In this document: in pieces, positions 9,818-19,933 of the stretch
Layout of the letters: every line of letters begins with the position of its first letter
How positions within the stretch are numbered: the first letter of the stretch is position 1
Assembly: GCA_027858715.1 (NCBI GenBank)
Contig: JAQICD010000218.1
Location: forward strand, 1-57,137
Length of the DNA: 57,137 nt
Origin: Prolixibacteraceae bacterium
Lineage (GTDB): Bacteria; Bacteroidota; Bacteroidia; Bacteroidales; Prolixibacteraceae
Direction of reading: 5' to 3'
Notes under the pieces: model-generated
Told to the model about the DNA's origin: nothing
What the model saw: only the letters and a program-made list of their open reading frames with translations
The model's database searches: none
Position numbers and translations under genes: made by a program

Positions 9818-11262
9818 AAAATGAAATACGTTAAAGTTGCACTTAGATTCTGATAAAACTCATTTCTTTCTCTTGTTATGTAATTTATTGACGACTCTTT
9901 ACTTTTGCTATAGTCAGTCAAATAATAGTTAAAATTAAGATTTGCATTAAACCTTAAACGCTCTGAAAAATAATAATACCCCCCAAAGCTTAATCTTGCT
10001 GATGATTCCAGTTCGGTCTCTGTTTGAAAATCATCAGACACAAACCTTGATCGAATAGACGAAGATATATTCAGGTAAGAACGCGTAGTTGGATAATAGC
10101 CAATATTATAATAAACATATCCGTTATATTCCATTACATCATGCTCACTTTTTGTATTATCCCTTGTTTTATAAATATATTCAGAACTCCCCTTATACTT
10201 TGAAGCGCTCAAATTAATACCGAAGTCCCTCTGCCATTTAACATTAATCGATTTGAAGTTTACATAAGATACTGCAGCACTAATGCCAGTATTAGAATCA
10301 TGCCGATCATATTCATTTTGCATGATATTTCTTTTATCCAAAAATGGAGATAAAAAGTATTTCAATCTTTGTCCCGACTGTCGGACATGCATGTTTGCAT
10401 AGTAATGGTAGTCAGCAATTGTATTATAAACATCGACATTGTTTTCATCGATCAATCCCTCATGCACTAATAAAGCAGCAAGTTCTTTAATCGTTTTCTT
10501 TCGAAACAATCTAAAATCGTAATAACGCTCATTATTTAACAACGTAATTCTATCTGCTAGTTGCTTAATATCATTTTCAAATAAATCACGAACCAGATAT
10601 CCACTTTCAATCAATTCATTTAAAATATAGATGGCCTCCACGGCATCCTCTACATATTCAATTCGGCCATGTCCGTGCCCAATATATGCTGAAACATTAA
10701 TATTTCTATACGGATTAAACACATTAAAATCCACGATTACAGAATCATCTTCTTCAAATCTATCGGTATAATCCATGTGCCAATTAAGCTCGCCTCCGTA
10801 GGTTATAAAATTTTTATTCTTCTCTGAATAATAAAAATCACTATCATAAAACCCATTTAATTTAGCCTCTGCTGAATTAGATTTAAAAATTTGTTCCGTA
10901 TTTTTATCATTAAAATAACTCTGATCTTCATTGCTTATATGTGATATATTTTCATATAAATATAAATCCCCTCCAAAGCTCGATATCTTTTTCCTTTCGC
11001 TTAAATTTTTCAAAAAACTCAATCTTCCATTAAAATTAAGACGAAGATATTCATCGTCGCTATCACGGTCGTTATTATAGCCAACATACTTATAATTTCT
11101 GGAATTAAATGATTGATAGAGATCCAACTGAAGATCTAATTTTGAACGATCGTAATCAGTTGTTTTGAATTCATCCAGCTTAAAATTGGTTTCCTGGGCA
11201 TTGGCAATGTTTAAGATAAGAAACATTCCGGTAAATACGGATAAAAAATTTGGTAGTTGCAT
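9814..11262 (-). CDS. Putative outer-membrane beta-barrel protein with an internal helical segment
   Basis: Signal peptide MQLPNFLSVFTGMFLILNIANAQ, many Tyr/Phe-rich beta strands, C-terminal ...ATLTYFIF*. Convergent with rluA-type gene, stop codons overlapping. Confidence 0.6.
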   Translation of the reverse strand: MQLPNFLSVFTGMFLILNIANAQETNFKLDEFKTTDYDRSKLDLQLDLYQSFNSRNYKYVGYNNDRDSDDEYLRLNFNGRLSFLKNLSERKKISSFGGDLYLYENISHISNEDQSYFNDKNTEQIFKSNSAEAKLNGFYDSDFYYSEKNKNFITYGGELNWHMDYTDRFEEDDSVIVDFNVFNPYRNINVSAYIGHGHGRIEYVEDAVEAIYILNELIESGYLVRDLFENDIKQLADRITLLNNERYYDFRLFRKKTIKELAALLVHEGLIDENNVDVYNTIADYHYYANMHVRQSGQRLKYFLSPFLDKRNIMQNEYDRHDSNTGISAAVSYVNFKSINVKWQRDFGINLSASKYKGSSEYIYKTRDNTKSEHDVMEYNGYVYYNIGYYPTTRSYLNISSSIRSRFVSDDFQTETELESSARLSFGGYYYFSERLRFNANLNFNYYLTDYSKSKESSINYITRERNEFYQNLSATLTYFIF

Positions 11263-11376
11263 AATTATTGATTCTTAGGTTAAAAGGGAAAAAAATATTA
11301 AATATTAAACAATGATTTTTCAATAAAACAAATGCCATACCATAATACATAATATTAAATTTTTTTAACAAAAAAA

Positions 11377-11397
11377 GGATGGCAAATACTGCCATCC
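11377..11397 (-). terminator. Rho-independent terminator on the minus strand
   Basis: Perfect 8-bp stem GGATGGCA/TGCCATCC with 5-nt loop, followed on the minus strand by a T-run. Confidence 0.75.
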
Positions 11398-11426
11398 TCT
11401 ATAATTCTGTCATTTAATGTAGTTTT

Positions 11427-11797
11427 TTAAAAAACCAATTTTAACCCGATATTCAACCCCATAGCTCCATACGAGAACAAGTGATGAACAAGTTCTGTTT
11501 CGTCGGGCTCTGGATAGGCAACCTTATCTTCAAATTTATACACGGTACCATCGAGCTCACGGCGTTTTCGAGGCTTCTAAATTAGCGATTGAGGTAAATT
11601 TCACCAAAAACCTTCACGTTGCTGCTAATGTTATAATCTGTTCCAATAGCACCATTATAACCTAAGGGGAAACCACCTCTGAATTTCTTTTCATCACTTC
11701 CGACCAACACTTTAGTTAAAGGGAGTCCGGTAGTGACACCTAATTTTGCATAAGGCGACAGATCTTCATTTACTGATGTAAAGGTTTTCTTCATCAT
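11427..11797 (-). pseudogene. Degenerate outer-membrane barrel gene (frameshifted remnant)
   Basis: Frame A gives ...GAIGTDYNISSNVKVFGEIYLNR*. The adjacent frame continues ...KPRKRRELDGTVYKFEDKVAYPEPDETELVHHLFSYGAMGLNIGLKLVF* with a barrel-like C-terminus. No signal peptide remains. Confidence 0.65.
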
Positions 11798-11812
11798 TAT
11801 ACATTTAAGATA

Positions 11813-12952
11813 TTATTTCTTTTTCTTTTCCATTTGTTCATCCATTTCCCGATCCATGCTTTCCGTTAATTTACGAATAATTTTGAATTCAGAAAGAAAT
11901 TCTGCTCCAAGTACACGAAAAATAGTATAAACCGGTATAGCCAGTATCATACCAATAATTCCTGCAAAACTTCCGGCGGCAATTATAACAAGAAAAATCT
12001 CCATGGGATGTGCCTTCACGCTGCTCGAGTAAATCAATGGTTGAAAAAGCACATTATCAATCACCTGTACCGACACAAAAACCAGAACCATCCATCCGAC
12101 AATAGGAAGCGTCTGAGTCATAAAATCTGCATTTATATTAATTGCCAAACCAATTAAAACACCTACGGCACTTCCAATCCACGGCCCCAGGTATGGTATA
12201 ACATTAAAAAGCCCACAAAACATACCAATTACCACAGCCTCGGAAAAATCGAGGCCAATAATAGTCAGACCAATAGTATCAAGGGTCATCACCAATAAAA
12301 CCTCCAATATTATTCCTATAAAATATCTTCGCAGCAAATAAGCTATTCGATCAATGCTATCGGAAACGCGCTCTTCATAACCTGTTGGCGATAACATCAT
12401 GATGCCTTGCCTGAACATTCCTTCTTCACTAAGAAAAAAGAAAGAAATAAAAGCCACAGAAAAAACGCCCATAAACACACTCCCCAGTGTTCCGGCAATT
12501 GCGCCAAATAAATCGGTTACCTGTGACATTTCAAAAAACGAAGAAATACGTTCGTCAAATATACTCAGGAAACTCCCGTCAGTTAGCGAAATGCTCTCAC
12601 CGTAAAGAAATTCAGAAATTCGGTTCAATGGTACTTCGAGCTGTTCGAGATAATCGTTGATATTAATGGTTGAAAGCTGCTCGAATTCACTCACCAGCAG
12701 TGGAATTAAAAAGCGAAAAATTCCAAAAAAGAATCCCACAATTAGTAAAAGGGTAATAAAAGCACTTAACGAAGCCCCCAGATGGAACTTCCATATTCTG
12801 ATTTTTTTCAGCCACCGCACAAAGGGACGCCCAATCATTGCAAGCACTGCTGCAATAATAATATAACCAACTATTGAACGAAAATACCACAGCAGGAAAA
12901 CAATGAAAATTACGCCTGCTGCAATAATAATATTCCGTACTTTTCTATCCAT
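11813..12952 (-). CDS. AI-2E family transporter (PerM/UPF0118-like membrane protein)
   Basis: 379 aa with multiple TM segments; GLFNVIPYLGPWIGSAVGVLIGL and VQVIDNVLFQPLIYSSSVKAHPMEIFLVI are family-typical. Confidence 0.88.
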   Translation of the reverse strand: MDRKVRNIIIAAGVIFIVFLLWYFRSIVGYIIIAAVLAMIGRPFVRWLKKIRIWKFHLGASLSAFITLLLIVGFFFGIFRFLIPLLVSEFEQLSTININDYLEQLEVPLNRISEFLYGESISLTDGSFLSIFDERISSFFEMSQVTDLFGAIAGTLGSVFMGVFSVAFISFFFLSEEGMFRQGIMMLSPTGYEERVSDSIDRIAYLLRRYFIGIILEVLLVMTLDTIGLTIIGLDFSEAVVIGMFCGLFNVIPYLGPWIGSAVGVLIGLAININADFMTQTLPIVGWMVLVFVSVQVIDNVLFQPLIYSSSVKAHPMEIFLVIIAAGSFAGIIGMILAIPVYTIFRVLGAEFLSEFKIIRKLTESMDREMDEQMEKKKK

Positions 12953-12991
12953 ATCTATTTGGTTTTAAGGTATCCTTTATATCGTAATCTC

Positions 12992-13747
12992 TTATCCAAG
13001 ATTTATAGCATCGATATCATTTAATGATTTTAATACTTCCCGTTTCATTAAAAATCTCTCTTCACGGTCGCCACATTTCAAAATACACATATGAGTTTTC
13101 CGGTCAATCGAATCGATAAATTTCATATTTACCAGCGACGAACGGTTAATTTTTATAAAAAAATATGGTTCAAGCATCTCAATTAAATCCTTTACAGGAG
13201 TATTAATTTTTTTAATATCGCCATCACATAAAAACATCATGGTGATGCCTCTTTCGGATTTTACACAAAATATTTCGCGCGGGTTAATAAACAAGTATCC
13301 GTCAATAGTTTTAAATTTAAGCTTATCAGGAATCGAATTACCCCATATCGATTTGCTTTTTGAAAGCTTTTCTTCTTTTCTGATGTTCTGTTCAACTTTC
13401 GAAAGCACGTTAAAAACATCGTCTAATCCAAAGGGCTTAACCAGGTAATCGATCGGCTTTACTTCAATTGCATTATATGCATATTGTTTATAAGCCGTGG
13501 TGAATACAATCTGGGTATTTATATTATTATCGCGCAATCGTTTTGCAAAATCAAGTCCGTTTTCTTCGGGCATGTTAATATCAAGAAAAATCACGTCGGG
13601 CAAACAAGTTTCTATTAACTTCAGTGCTGAAGAAGTCTCACTTACTGTATCAATTATTTCAACACAGTCGCCAACTTGTAAATATTTTTCCAAAATACGT
13701 TGAGCTGAAATGTCATCATCAACTATTAAAGCCTTAATCTTCGACAT
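12992..13747 (-). CDS. LytTR-family response regulator (canonical receiver)
   Basis: IKALIVDDDISAQRIL, DVIFLDINMPEENGLDFA, DYLVKPFGLDDV; LytTR domain FKTIDGYLFINPREIFCVKSERGITMMFL...FFIKINRSSLVNMKFI. Confidence 0.9.
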   Translation of the reverse strand: MSKIKALIVDDDISAQRILEKYLQVGDCVEIIDTVSETSSALKLIETCLPDVIFLDINMPEENGLDFAKRLRDNNINTQIVFTTAYKQYAYNAIEVKPIDYLVKPFGLDDVFNVLSKVEQNIRKEEKLSKSKSIWGNSIPDKLKFKTIDGYLFINPREIFCVKSERGITMMFLCDGDIKKINTPVKDLIEMLEPYFFIKINRSSLVNMKFIDSIDRKTHMCILKCGDREERFLMKREVLKSLNDIDAINLG

Positions 13748-13750
13748 AGG

Positions 13751-14476
13751 TTATAAAATTGATTCTGTTTCTAATTTACGTATATATTTTTTAGACATTT
13801 TAAAACTGGTTGATTTTTCGTCATCAATAATACATTTTCCATCTTTTTTATTTACTTCTCTTACTCTGCTTAAATTCACCAGAACAGATCTGTTAATTCT
13901 TATAAAATTATATGTTTTTATTAAACCTTCAATTCGCCCCAGGTTATAGGTTGTATAATATGATGTTCCATCATTAAAAAAAAGATTAGTATAAGCGCCT
14001 TCAGCTTCACAATAAAGCATATGCTGCATGTCAATTAACCGATATCCCTTAATTGTTTTCATCCTCACTTTAACATCTTCTTTTGGAGATTTAACCAACT
14101 CTTCAGATGTATGTATCTCACGTATAAACTGTATTGCCTTTTTAATTGAAAGGTTCATCATTTTTGATGACAATGGCATAAGCAGAAAATCAAAGATATT
14201 GTTTCCGATTGCCTGTATCGCGTTATCAGCATCGTTAGCAATCAATATTACAGGAATATTCATTTCATTTTTTTGAATAATTCGTGCAAGCTCAAACCCA
14301 CTTCTGAATGATAATATTTCGGAAATAACAACGATGTCAGGTTTGATATCAAGTATCTGAAATGCGGCATCTTCAGCAGACACTGCATGAAAAACGTCAG
14401 TTTTATACTCGCCGGCAATATTTTCAAGATAATAATTTCTCGTTTCAGGTATTCCGTCAACAATTAATAGCTTCAT
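13751..14476 (-). CDS. LytTR-family regulator with degenerate (pseudo-)receiver domain
   Basis: Receiver-like N-terminus MKLLIVDGIPETRNYYLENI; LytTR domain MKTIKGYRLIDMQHMLYCEAEGAYTNLFFNDGTSYYTTYNLGRIEGLIKTYNFIRINRSVLVNLSRV. Confidence 0.85.
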   Translation of the reverse strand: MKLLIVDGIPETRNYYLENIAGEYKTDVFHAVSAEDAAFQILDIKPDIVVISEILSFRSGFELARIIQKNEMNIPVILIANDADNAIQAIGNNIFDFLLMPLSSKMMNLSIKKAIQFIREIHTSEELVKSPKEDVKVRMKTIKGYRLIDMQHMLYCEAEGAYTNLFFNDGTSYYTTYNLGRIEGLIKTYNFIRINRSVLVNLSRVREVNKKDGKCIIDDEKSTSFKMSKKYIRKLETESIL

Positions 14477-14563
14477 TTCTATATCCTTTAGGCTGAACCA
14501 ATTATTAATATATGTATTGCCTTAAATATATCGAAAAATTTAACGATTTAAAACAACAATCTT

Positions 14564-15454
14564 TTAAACAAAGAAAATTGTAATGCCTGACACTGCTATA
14601 AGAGCTCCAAGAACTTCGTTTAGAGTCAGTTTTTCTTTTAAAATTAAGTGAGATGGCAATAAAATAAAAACAGGTACAGTGGCCATTAATGTTGAAGCAA
14701 TGCCTACAGAGGTAAATTTAAAAGCTATCATACCCAACGACACGCCTAAAAAAGGACCAAAAAACGACCCAACTGTCAGAGCTTTAAGAGCTTTTTTATC
14801 GCTTAGACCTTTTGCTACACCTTTCCACCTGCCCATTAATGTAATCATTATTGCAAAGCCTACTATGCCGGTTATAACCCTTATCTGCGACGAAGCGAAA
14901 GCATCGTATTGTCCCATACCTATTTTGCTAAATACAGCACCAACCCCCTGACCAACAGCTCCTCCAAAAGCAAAAAGAATTCCTTTTAACGGGTAGCGAC
15001 TTTTTTTAATTCCATTTTCTACATCCTTTTTCAGAATTACCAGCGACACACCTGCAATTACAAGAAGCATACCCAGTATATTAATTGCCGAAAACGATTC
15101 GCCCATCATCACCCAACCCAAAGCAGCAGCAATTGGCGGTGCCATTGTCATGATAAGCATCGATATTTTGGAACTAACAAATTCGTAGGATTTAAACAGA
15201 AAAAAATCGCCAAGTACAAAACCAATAAGGCCTGAAATACTTAAATAAACCCAGGCTTTAAGCGGAGCGTCGAACGGAAGCCATTGCCCCATGAAAACAC
15301 GGGTATAAATTACATAAAAAAGAAAGGCAAACACCAGGCGTATCAGGTTAACCGATACCGATCCGATTCGGCGTGTTGCTACCTGAAAGCTCATTGCCGT
15401 TGCGGTCCAGCATATTGCTGTTGCCAATCCCGCAACTTCACCGGTATATTCCAT
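14564..15454 (-). CDS. EamA/DMT-family transporter
   Basis: About 10 TM helices; GLIGFVLGDFFLFKSYEFVSSKISMLIMTMAPPIAAALGWVMMGE and a second EamA repeat. Confidence 0.85.
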   Translation of the reverse strand: MEYTGEVAGLATAICWTATAMSFQVATRRIGSVSVNLIRLVFAFLFYVIYTRVFMGQWLPFDAPLKAWVYLSISGLIGFVLGDFFLFKSYEFVSSKISMLIMTMAPPIAAALGWVMMGESFSAINILGMLLVIAGVSLVILKKDVENGIKKSRYPLKGILFAFGGAVGQGVGAVFSKIGMGQYDAFASSQIRVITGIVGFAIMITLMGRWKGVAKGLSDKKALKALTVGSFFGPFLGVSLGMIAFKFTSVGIASTLMATVPVFILLPSHLILKEKLTLNEVLGALIAVSGITIFFV

Positions 15455-15486
15455 ATAATATCTAAACCAACGGTTATAAGCTGATA

Positions 15487-16299
15487 CTACTTTTTATTTT
15501 TCTGTTTGTTATACCTGAAATGTGCAAACAATACAAGTCCCAGACCAAACAACACAAACGGGATGCTTAACCATTGACCCATATTTAACATCATGCCGGC
15601 TTCAAAAGCTTCCTGATCTTCTTTGATAAACTCGATAAAAAAGCGAGCGGTAAAAACCATTATAAATAAGAAACCTGTGAGCATACCAGTTTTCGATTTT
15701 ATTTCGGTTTTCCAGTAAGCCCTGCGAAGCAATATAAAAGTTACGAAGTAAGCAAAGGCCTCGTAAAGCTGCGTGGGATGCTTGGCTACTGTTTCGCCAT
15801 TGCGTTCAAATATAAAGCCCCATGGCAATGATGTTTCAATACCGTATATTTCTGAGTTGAATAAATTCCCCAGCCTTATAAACATGGCTGCCAGGGCTGT
15901 GGGAATAATAACACGGTCGATAGTCCAGAAAACATTTTTTTTGGTGAAAATTTTTGAATGTATAAGCAAAGCTATAAAAATAGCCAATGCACCACCATGA
16001 CTAGCCAAGCCGCCTTTCCATACCATTAAAATTTCGATCGGATTTTGAGAGTAATAATCCCATGCATAAAAGAAAACATGCCCAAGCCGTGCACCCACAA
16101 TAGTGGCGATAACAATGTACATAAGCAGGCTGTCGAGCCACTTCAGGTTTTCTTTTTCATACTTAAACATCTTCTCTACCATGTTGTAGCCCAAAATAAA
16201 ACTAAGGGCAAACATAAGTCCGTACCAGCGAACCGAAAGCGGCCCGAGGCTGAATATTTCGGGGTCAATACTCCAATGAATAAAACTCAATAAATCCAT
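15487..16299 (-). CDS. lgt: Prolipoprotein diacylglyceryl transferase
   Basis: VRWYGLMFALSFILGY, VGARLGHVFFYAWDYY, WKGGLASHGGALAI, RLGNLFNSEIYG, HPTQLYEAF, RFFIEFIKEDQ. Start at MDLLSFIHW preferred over ORF start 16344. Confidence 0.95.
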   Translation of the reverse strand: MDLLSFIHWSIDPEIFSLGPLSVRWYGLMFALSFILGYNMVEKMFKYEKENLKWLDSLLMYIVIATIVGARLGHVFFYAWDYYSQNPIEILMVWKGGLASHGGALAIFIALLIHSKIFTKKNVFWTIDRVIIPTALAAMFIRLGNLFNSEIYGIETSLPWGFIFERNGETVAKHPTQLYEAFAYFVTFILLRRAYWKTEIKSKTGMLTGFLFIMVFTARFFIEFIKEDQEAFEAGMMLNMGQWLSIPFVLFGLGLVLFAHFRYNKQKNKK

Positions 16300-16316
16300 A
16301 CCAGGTTTTTTACAGT

Positions 16317-19300
16317 TTATGCAGGACTTCCTGCTCCATGACAACTCTTATATTTTTTTCCACTTCCACAAGGACAAGGATCGTTTCGCCCTACTTTCTT
16401 TTCGGTACGCACAGGCTGTGCTTTTTTAGGAGCTTCCTGTCCGGCAGTACCACCTTCAGAGACGCCCGAACGCCCGGTTTGCATCCGGCTCATATCGATA
16501 CGCTTACGCTCCTCTGCCTCTTTTACTTCCGACGGATCGGTAATCGGGATATGCCCTTTGGCAAGTATTGAAACCACTTTGCGATTTACTTCGTTAATCA
16601 TTATTTTAAACAAGCTGAACGATTCCAGCTTATAAATAAGCAATGGATCTTTCTGCTCGTAAGTTGCATTTTGTACCGATTGACGCAGGTCGTCCATCTC
16701 GCGCAACTGCTCTTTCCATGCTTCGTCGATGGTACCTAGCATAACCTGCTTCTCGAACGACTTTGCCACTTCCTTACCCTCGTTTTTATAAGCTTTATCG
16801 AGGTTGGTTACCACCTGGTACATACGTTTGCCATCGGTAAAGGGTACTACAATGTTTTTATACTGATGCGACCGGGCTTCGTAAACCTTTTTAATAACCG
16901 GATATGCCTGCTTCGCAACAATTTCCTTCTTACGTGTATAACCATCGAGCATTTTGCGAAATACTCTCTCGCTTATTTCTTCAGCTTTTAAACTACCGAA
17001 TTCTTCTTCGCTTACAGGCGACTCGATAGAAGCAGTTCTCATCAGATCAATTCTGAATTGATCAAAATCACTCTCGTAGTTCTCATTTACAAGTTCTTCA
17101 ACCGAATCGTACATGTTGTTCATGATATCCACCTCGATGCGTTCGCCAAAAAGTGCGTGACGGCGACGTTTGTAAACTACTTCACGCTGCGAGTTCATCA
17201 CATCATCATATTCGAGCAAATGTTTACGAATGCCAAAGTTATTTTCTTCTACTTTTTTCTGTGCCCGTTCAATCGATTTCGAAATCATTGAATGCTGAAT
17301 CACTTCGCCTTCTTTCAGCCCCATACGATCCATCACCTTGGTAATGCGGCCGGTACCGAAAAGCCTCATCAGGTCGTCTTCGAGCGACACAAAGAATTGC
17401 GACGAACCGGGATCTCCCTGGCGTCCGGCACGTCCGCGTAACTGACGGTCAACCCGGCGAGAGTCGTGTCTTTCAGATCCAATAATAGCCAAACCGCCTG
17501 CTGCTATAACTTCGGCAGATAGCTTAATGTCGGTACCACGACCGGCCATGTTGGTTGCAATGGTAACCATCCCTTTTTTACCGGCCTCGGCAACAATTTC
17601 AGCCTCGCGCTGATGCATTTTCGCGTTCAGCACATTGTGTTTAATGGCTTTCATTTTCAACATCCGACTCAACAACTCCGATATTTCTACCGATGTTGTA
17701 CCCAATAATACAGGTCGCCCCTGTTTGTTCAGCTCTACTATCTCGTCGCTAATGGCATTGTATTTTTCGCGTTTGGTTTTATATACCAAATCTTCGCGGT
17801 CGTCGCGCACTATCGAACGGTTGGTTGGTATTACCACCACATCGAGCTTGTAGATGTCCCATAATTCGCCTGCTTCGGTTTCGGCAGTACCAGTCATACC
17901 CGAAAGCTTGTGGTACATTCTGAAGTAATTCTGCAAAGTTACCGTTGCAAAAGTCTGGGTAGCGGCCTCAACCTTAACCCGTTCTTTAGCTTCAATTGCC
18001 TGGTGAAGACCATCGGAGTACCGGCGTCCTTCCATAATTCGGCCGGTTTGCTCATCAACAATTTTTACTTTATTGTCGATTACTACATATTCATCATCTT
18101 TTACGAATAAAGTATAAGCTTTCAGCAACTGGTTCAGGGTGTGTACACGTTCAGTTTTAACGCTATAATTTTGCAGTAACTCGTCTTTTTGAGCCATACG
18201 CTCGTCGTCCGACAAACTTGTGTCGTTTTCGAGCTTGGCCATTTCGCTCCCCATATCGGGCAATATGAAAAAGCTTGCATCATCAACATCGCCCGAGATC
18301 AGGTCGAGGCCTTTATCGGTAAGCTCTATCGAGTTGTGTTGTTCTTCAATGATGAAATAAAGCGGATCGGTAACAATATGCATGTTTTTATTGTTATCCT
18401 GCATATAGAAATTCTCCGTTTTATGCATTTGAGCCTTGATACCTTCTTCGCTGAGGAATTTAATCAGCGCGCTGCTTTTAGGTAAACCTTTATGAGCCCG
18501 CAGCAATAGTAAAGCACCTTCTTCCAGTTCCTTTTTCGTAGCATCTTCTTTATTTAGCAACCTTTTGGCATCTGCAAGTATTTGAATAACCATTTTCCGC
18601 TGTATCTCAACCAGTTTTTCAACTTTAGGGCGATATTCCATAAAAAGTTCATCGCCGGTTGCTTTTGGCACCGGTCCCGAGATAATAAGCGGCGTACGGG
18701 CATCGTCGATTAACACCGAGTCAACCTCATCGACTATTGCATAATGATGCTTTCGCTGCACCAGATCTTCGGGGCTGATCGACATATTATCACGCAGGTA
18801 GTCGAAACCAAACTCGTTGTTGGTACCAAATGTAATATCTGCATTGTATGCTTTACGTCGATCTTCAGAATTCGGACGGTGCTTGTCGATACAATCGACC
18901 GACAGACCATGGAACTGATAAATAGGTCCCATCCACTCCGAGTCACGCTTGGCCAGGTAGTCGTTTACAGTAACCAAATGCACCCCTTTTCCAGTAAGTG
19001 CATTGAGAAATACCGGTAAGGTAGCTACAAGCGTTTTACCTTCACCGGTTGCCATTTCAGCAATGTTACCTTTATGAAGCACTACCCCACCTATGAGCTG
19101 CACATCGTAGTGTACCATATCCCAGGTCACCTCGTTGCCCCCTGCCATCCATGTATTGTTCCACACAGCAGTGTCGCCATCAACGCTTACGTGATCGAAG
19201 CGTGCTGCCATTTCGCGATCGAAATCATTGGCCTTAACCACTATTTGGTCAATATCTTTAAACCGTTTGGCCGTTTCTTTTACTACGGCAAATGCTCGTG

Positions 19301-19622
19301 GCAAGACATTATTGAGCACTTCCTCAACTTTCACATCTATAATTTCGGTAAGCTTGTCTATACGGTCGTAAAATGTTTCACTTTCTTCAATATCTGCTTC
19401 TTCGGCCTTCGCTTTCAATTCAGCAATTTCATCCTCTTCTGCTTTAACAAAATCGGCTATCTGCTTTTTTATTGCCGCCGTCTCAGCTCTGAGCTCGTCG
19501 TGCGACAATTTGGTTACTTGTTCATATTCAGCCTTAATGGCATCAACAACAGGTATAATTTCCTTAATATCCCTGTCTGATTTCGTACCTAATAAGCTGC
19601 TCAGAAATTGTGTAATTCCCAT
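16317..19622 (-). CDS. secA: Preprotein translocase ATPase SecA
   Basis: [68 protein letters not shown]-terminal zinc motif [20 protein letters not shown]. Start at MGITQFLSS. Confidence 0.98.
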   Translation of the reverse strand: MGITQFLSSLLGTKSDRDIKEIIPVVDAIKAEYEQVTKLSHDELRAETAAIKKQIADFVKAEEDEIAELKAKAEEADIEESETFYDRIDKLTEIIDVKVEEVLNNVLPRAFAVVKETAKRFKDIDQIVVKANDFDREMAARFDHVSVDGDTAVWNNTWMAGGNEVTWDMVHYDVQLIGGVVLHKGNIAEMATGEGKTLVATLPVFLNALTGKGVHLVTVNDYLAKRDSEWMGPIYQFHGLSVDCIDKHRPNSEDRRKAYNADITFGTNNEFGFDYLRDNMSISPEDLVQRKHHYAIVDEVDSVLIDDARTPLIISGPVPKATGDELFMEYRPKVEKLVEIQRKMVIQILADAKRLLNKEDATKKELEEGALLLLRAHKGLPKSSALIKFLSEEGIKAQMHKTENFYMQDNNKNMHIVTDPLYFIIEEQHNSIELTDKGLDLISGDVDDASFFILPDMGSEMAKLENDTSLSDDERMAQKDELLQNYSVKTERVHTLNQLLKAYTLFVKDDEYVVIDNKVKIVDEQTGRIMEGRRYSDGLHQAIEAKERVKVEAATQTFATVTLQNYFRMYHKLSGMTGTAETEAGELWDIYKLDVVVIPTNRSIVRDDREDLVYKTKREKYNAISDEIVELNKQGRPVLLGTTSVEISELLSRMLKMKAIKHNVLNAKMHQREAEIVAEAGKKGMVTIATNMAGRGTDIKLSAEVIAAGGLAIIGSERHDSRRVDRQLRGRAGRQGDPGSSQFFVSLEDDLMRLFGTGRITKVMDRMGLKEGEVIQHSMISKSIERAQKKVEENNFGIRKHLLEYDDVMNSQREVVYKRRRHALFGERIEVDIMNNMYDSVEELVNENYESDFDQFRIDLMRTASIESPVSEEEFGSLKAEEISERVFRKMLDGYTRKKEIVAKQAYPVIKKVYEARSHQYKNIVVPFTDGKRMYQVVTNLDKAYKNEGKEVAKSFEKQVMLGTIDEAWKEQLREMDDLRQSVQNATYEQKDPLLIYKLESFSLFKIMINEVNRKVVSILAKGHIPITDPSEVKEAEERKRIDMSRMQTGRSGVSEGGTAGQEAPKKAQPVRTEKKVGRNDPCPCGSGKKYKSCHGAGSPA

Positions 19623-19933
19623 ATCGTTTTTATAAATAATTTTGCAAAAGCATGTTACACGAAACACAACAATAAGCTGTTTTCATATTTAATATGCCAA
19701 ACACAAAAGTAATTTAATTGTGGGAGTAATGAAACAGGAATTTGATGAAATTAATGATAACACGGGTTCGGCCTAATTTTTTATTTACAATAATTGTGAT
19801 TCAGGCGTTGAATTGAAACAGCGTTGAATGGAGAACAGTGGCGTTAGTTGCTGTCGCCTTAGAGTGGAGATGGCACAGGGGAGCATACTCTCTTGGGGGG
19901 GGCATCAGCTTTTTTTATATTTATTTTATGAAA

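Noticed and set aside
11180-11395. 71-aa minus-strand ORF upstream of the barrel gene
   Set aside because: Overlaps the signal-peptide region in another frame and crosses AT-rich intergenic DNA and the terminator.
19074-19580. 168-aa ORF antisense to secA
   Set aside because: Shadow ORF over conserved secA coding sequence.
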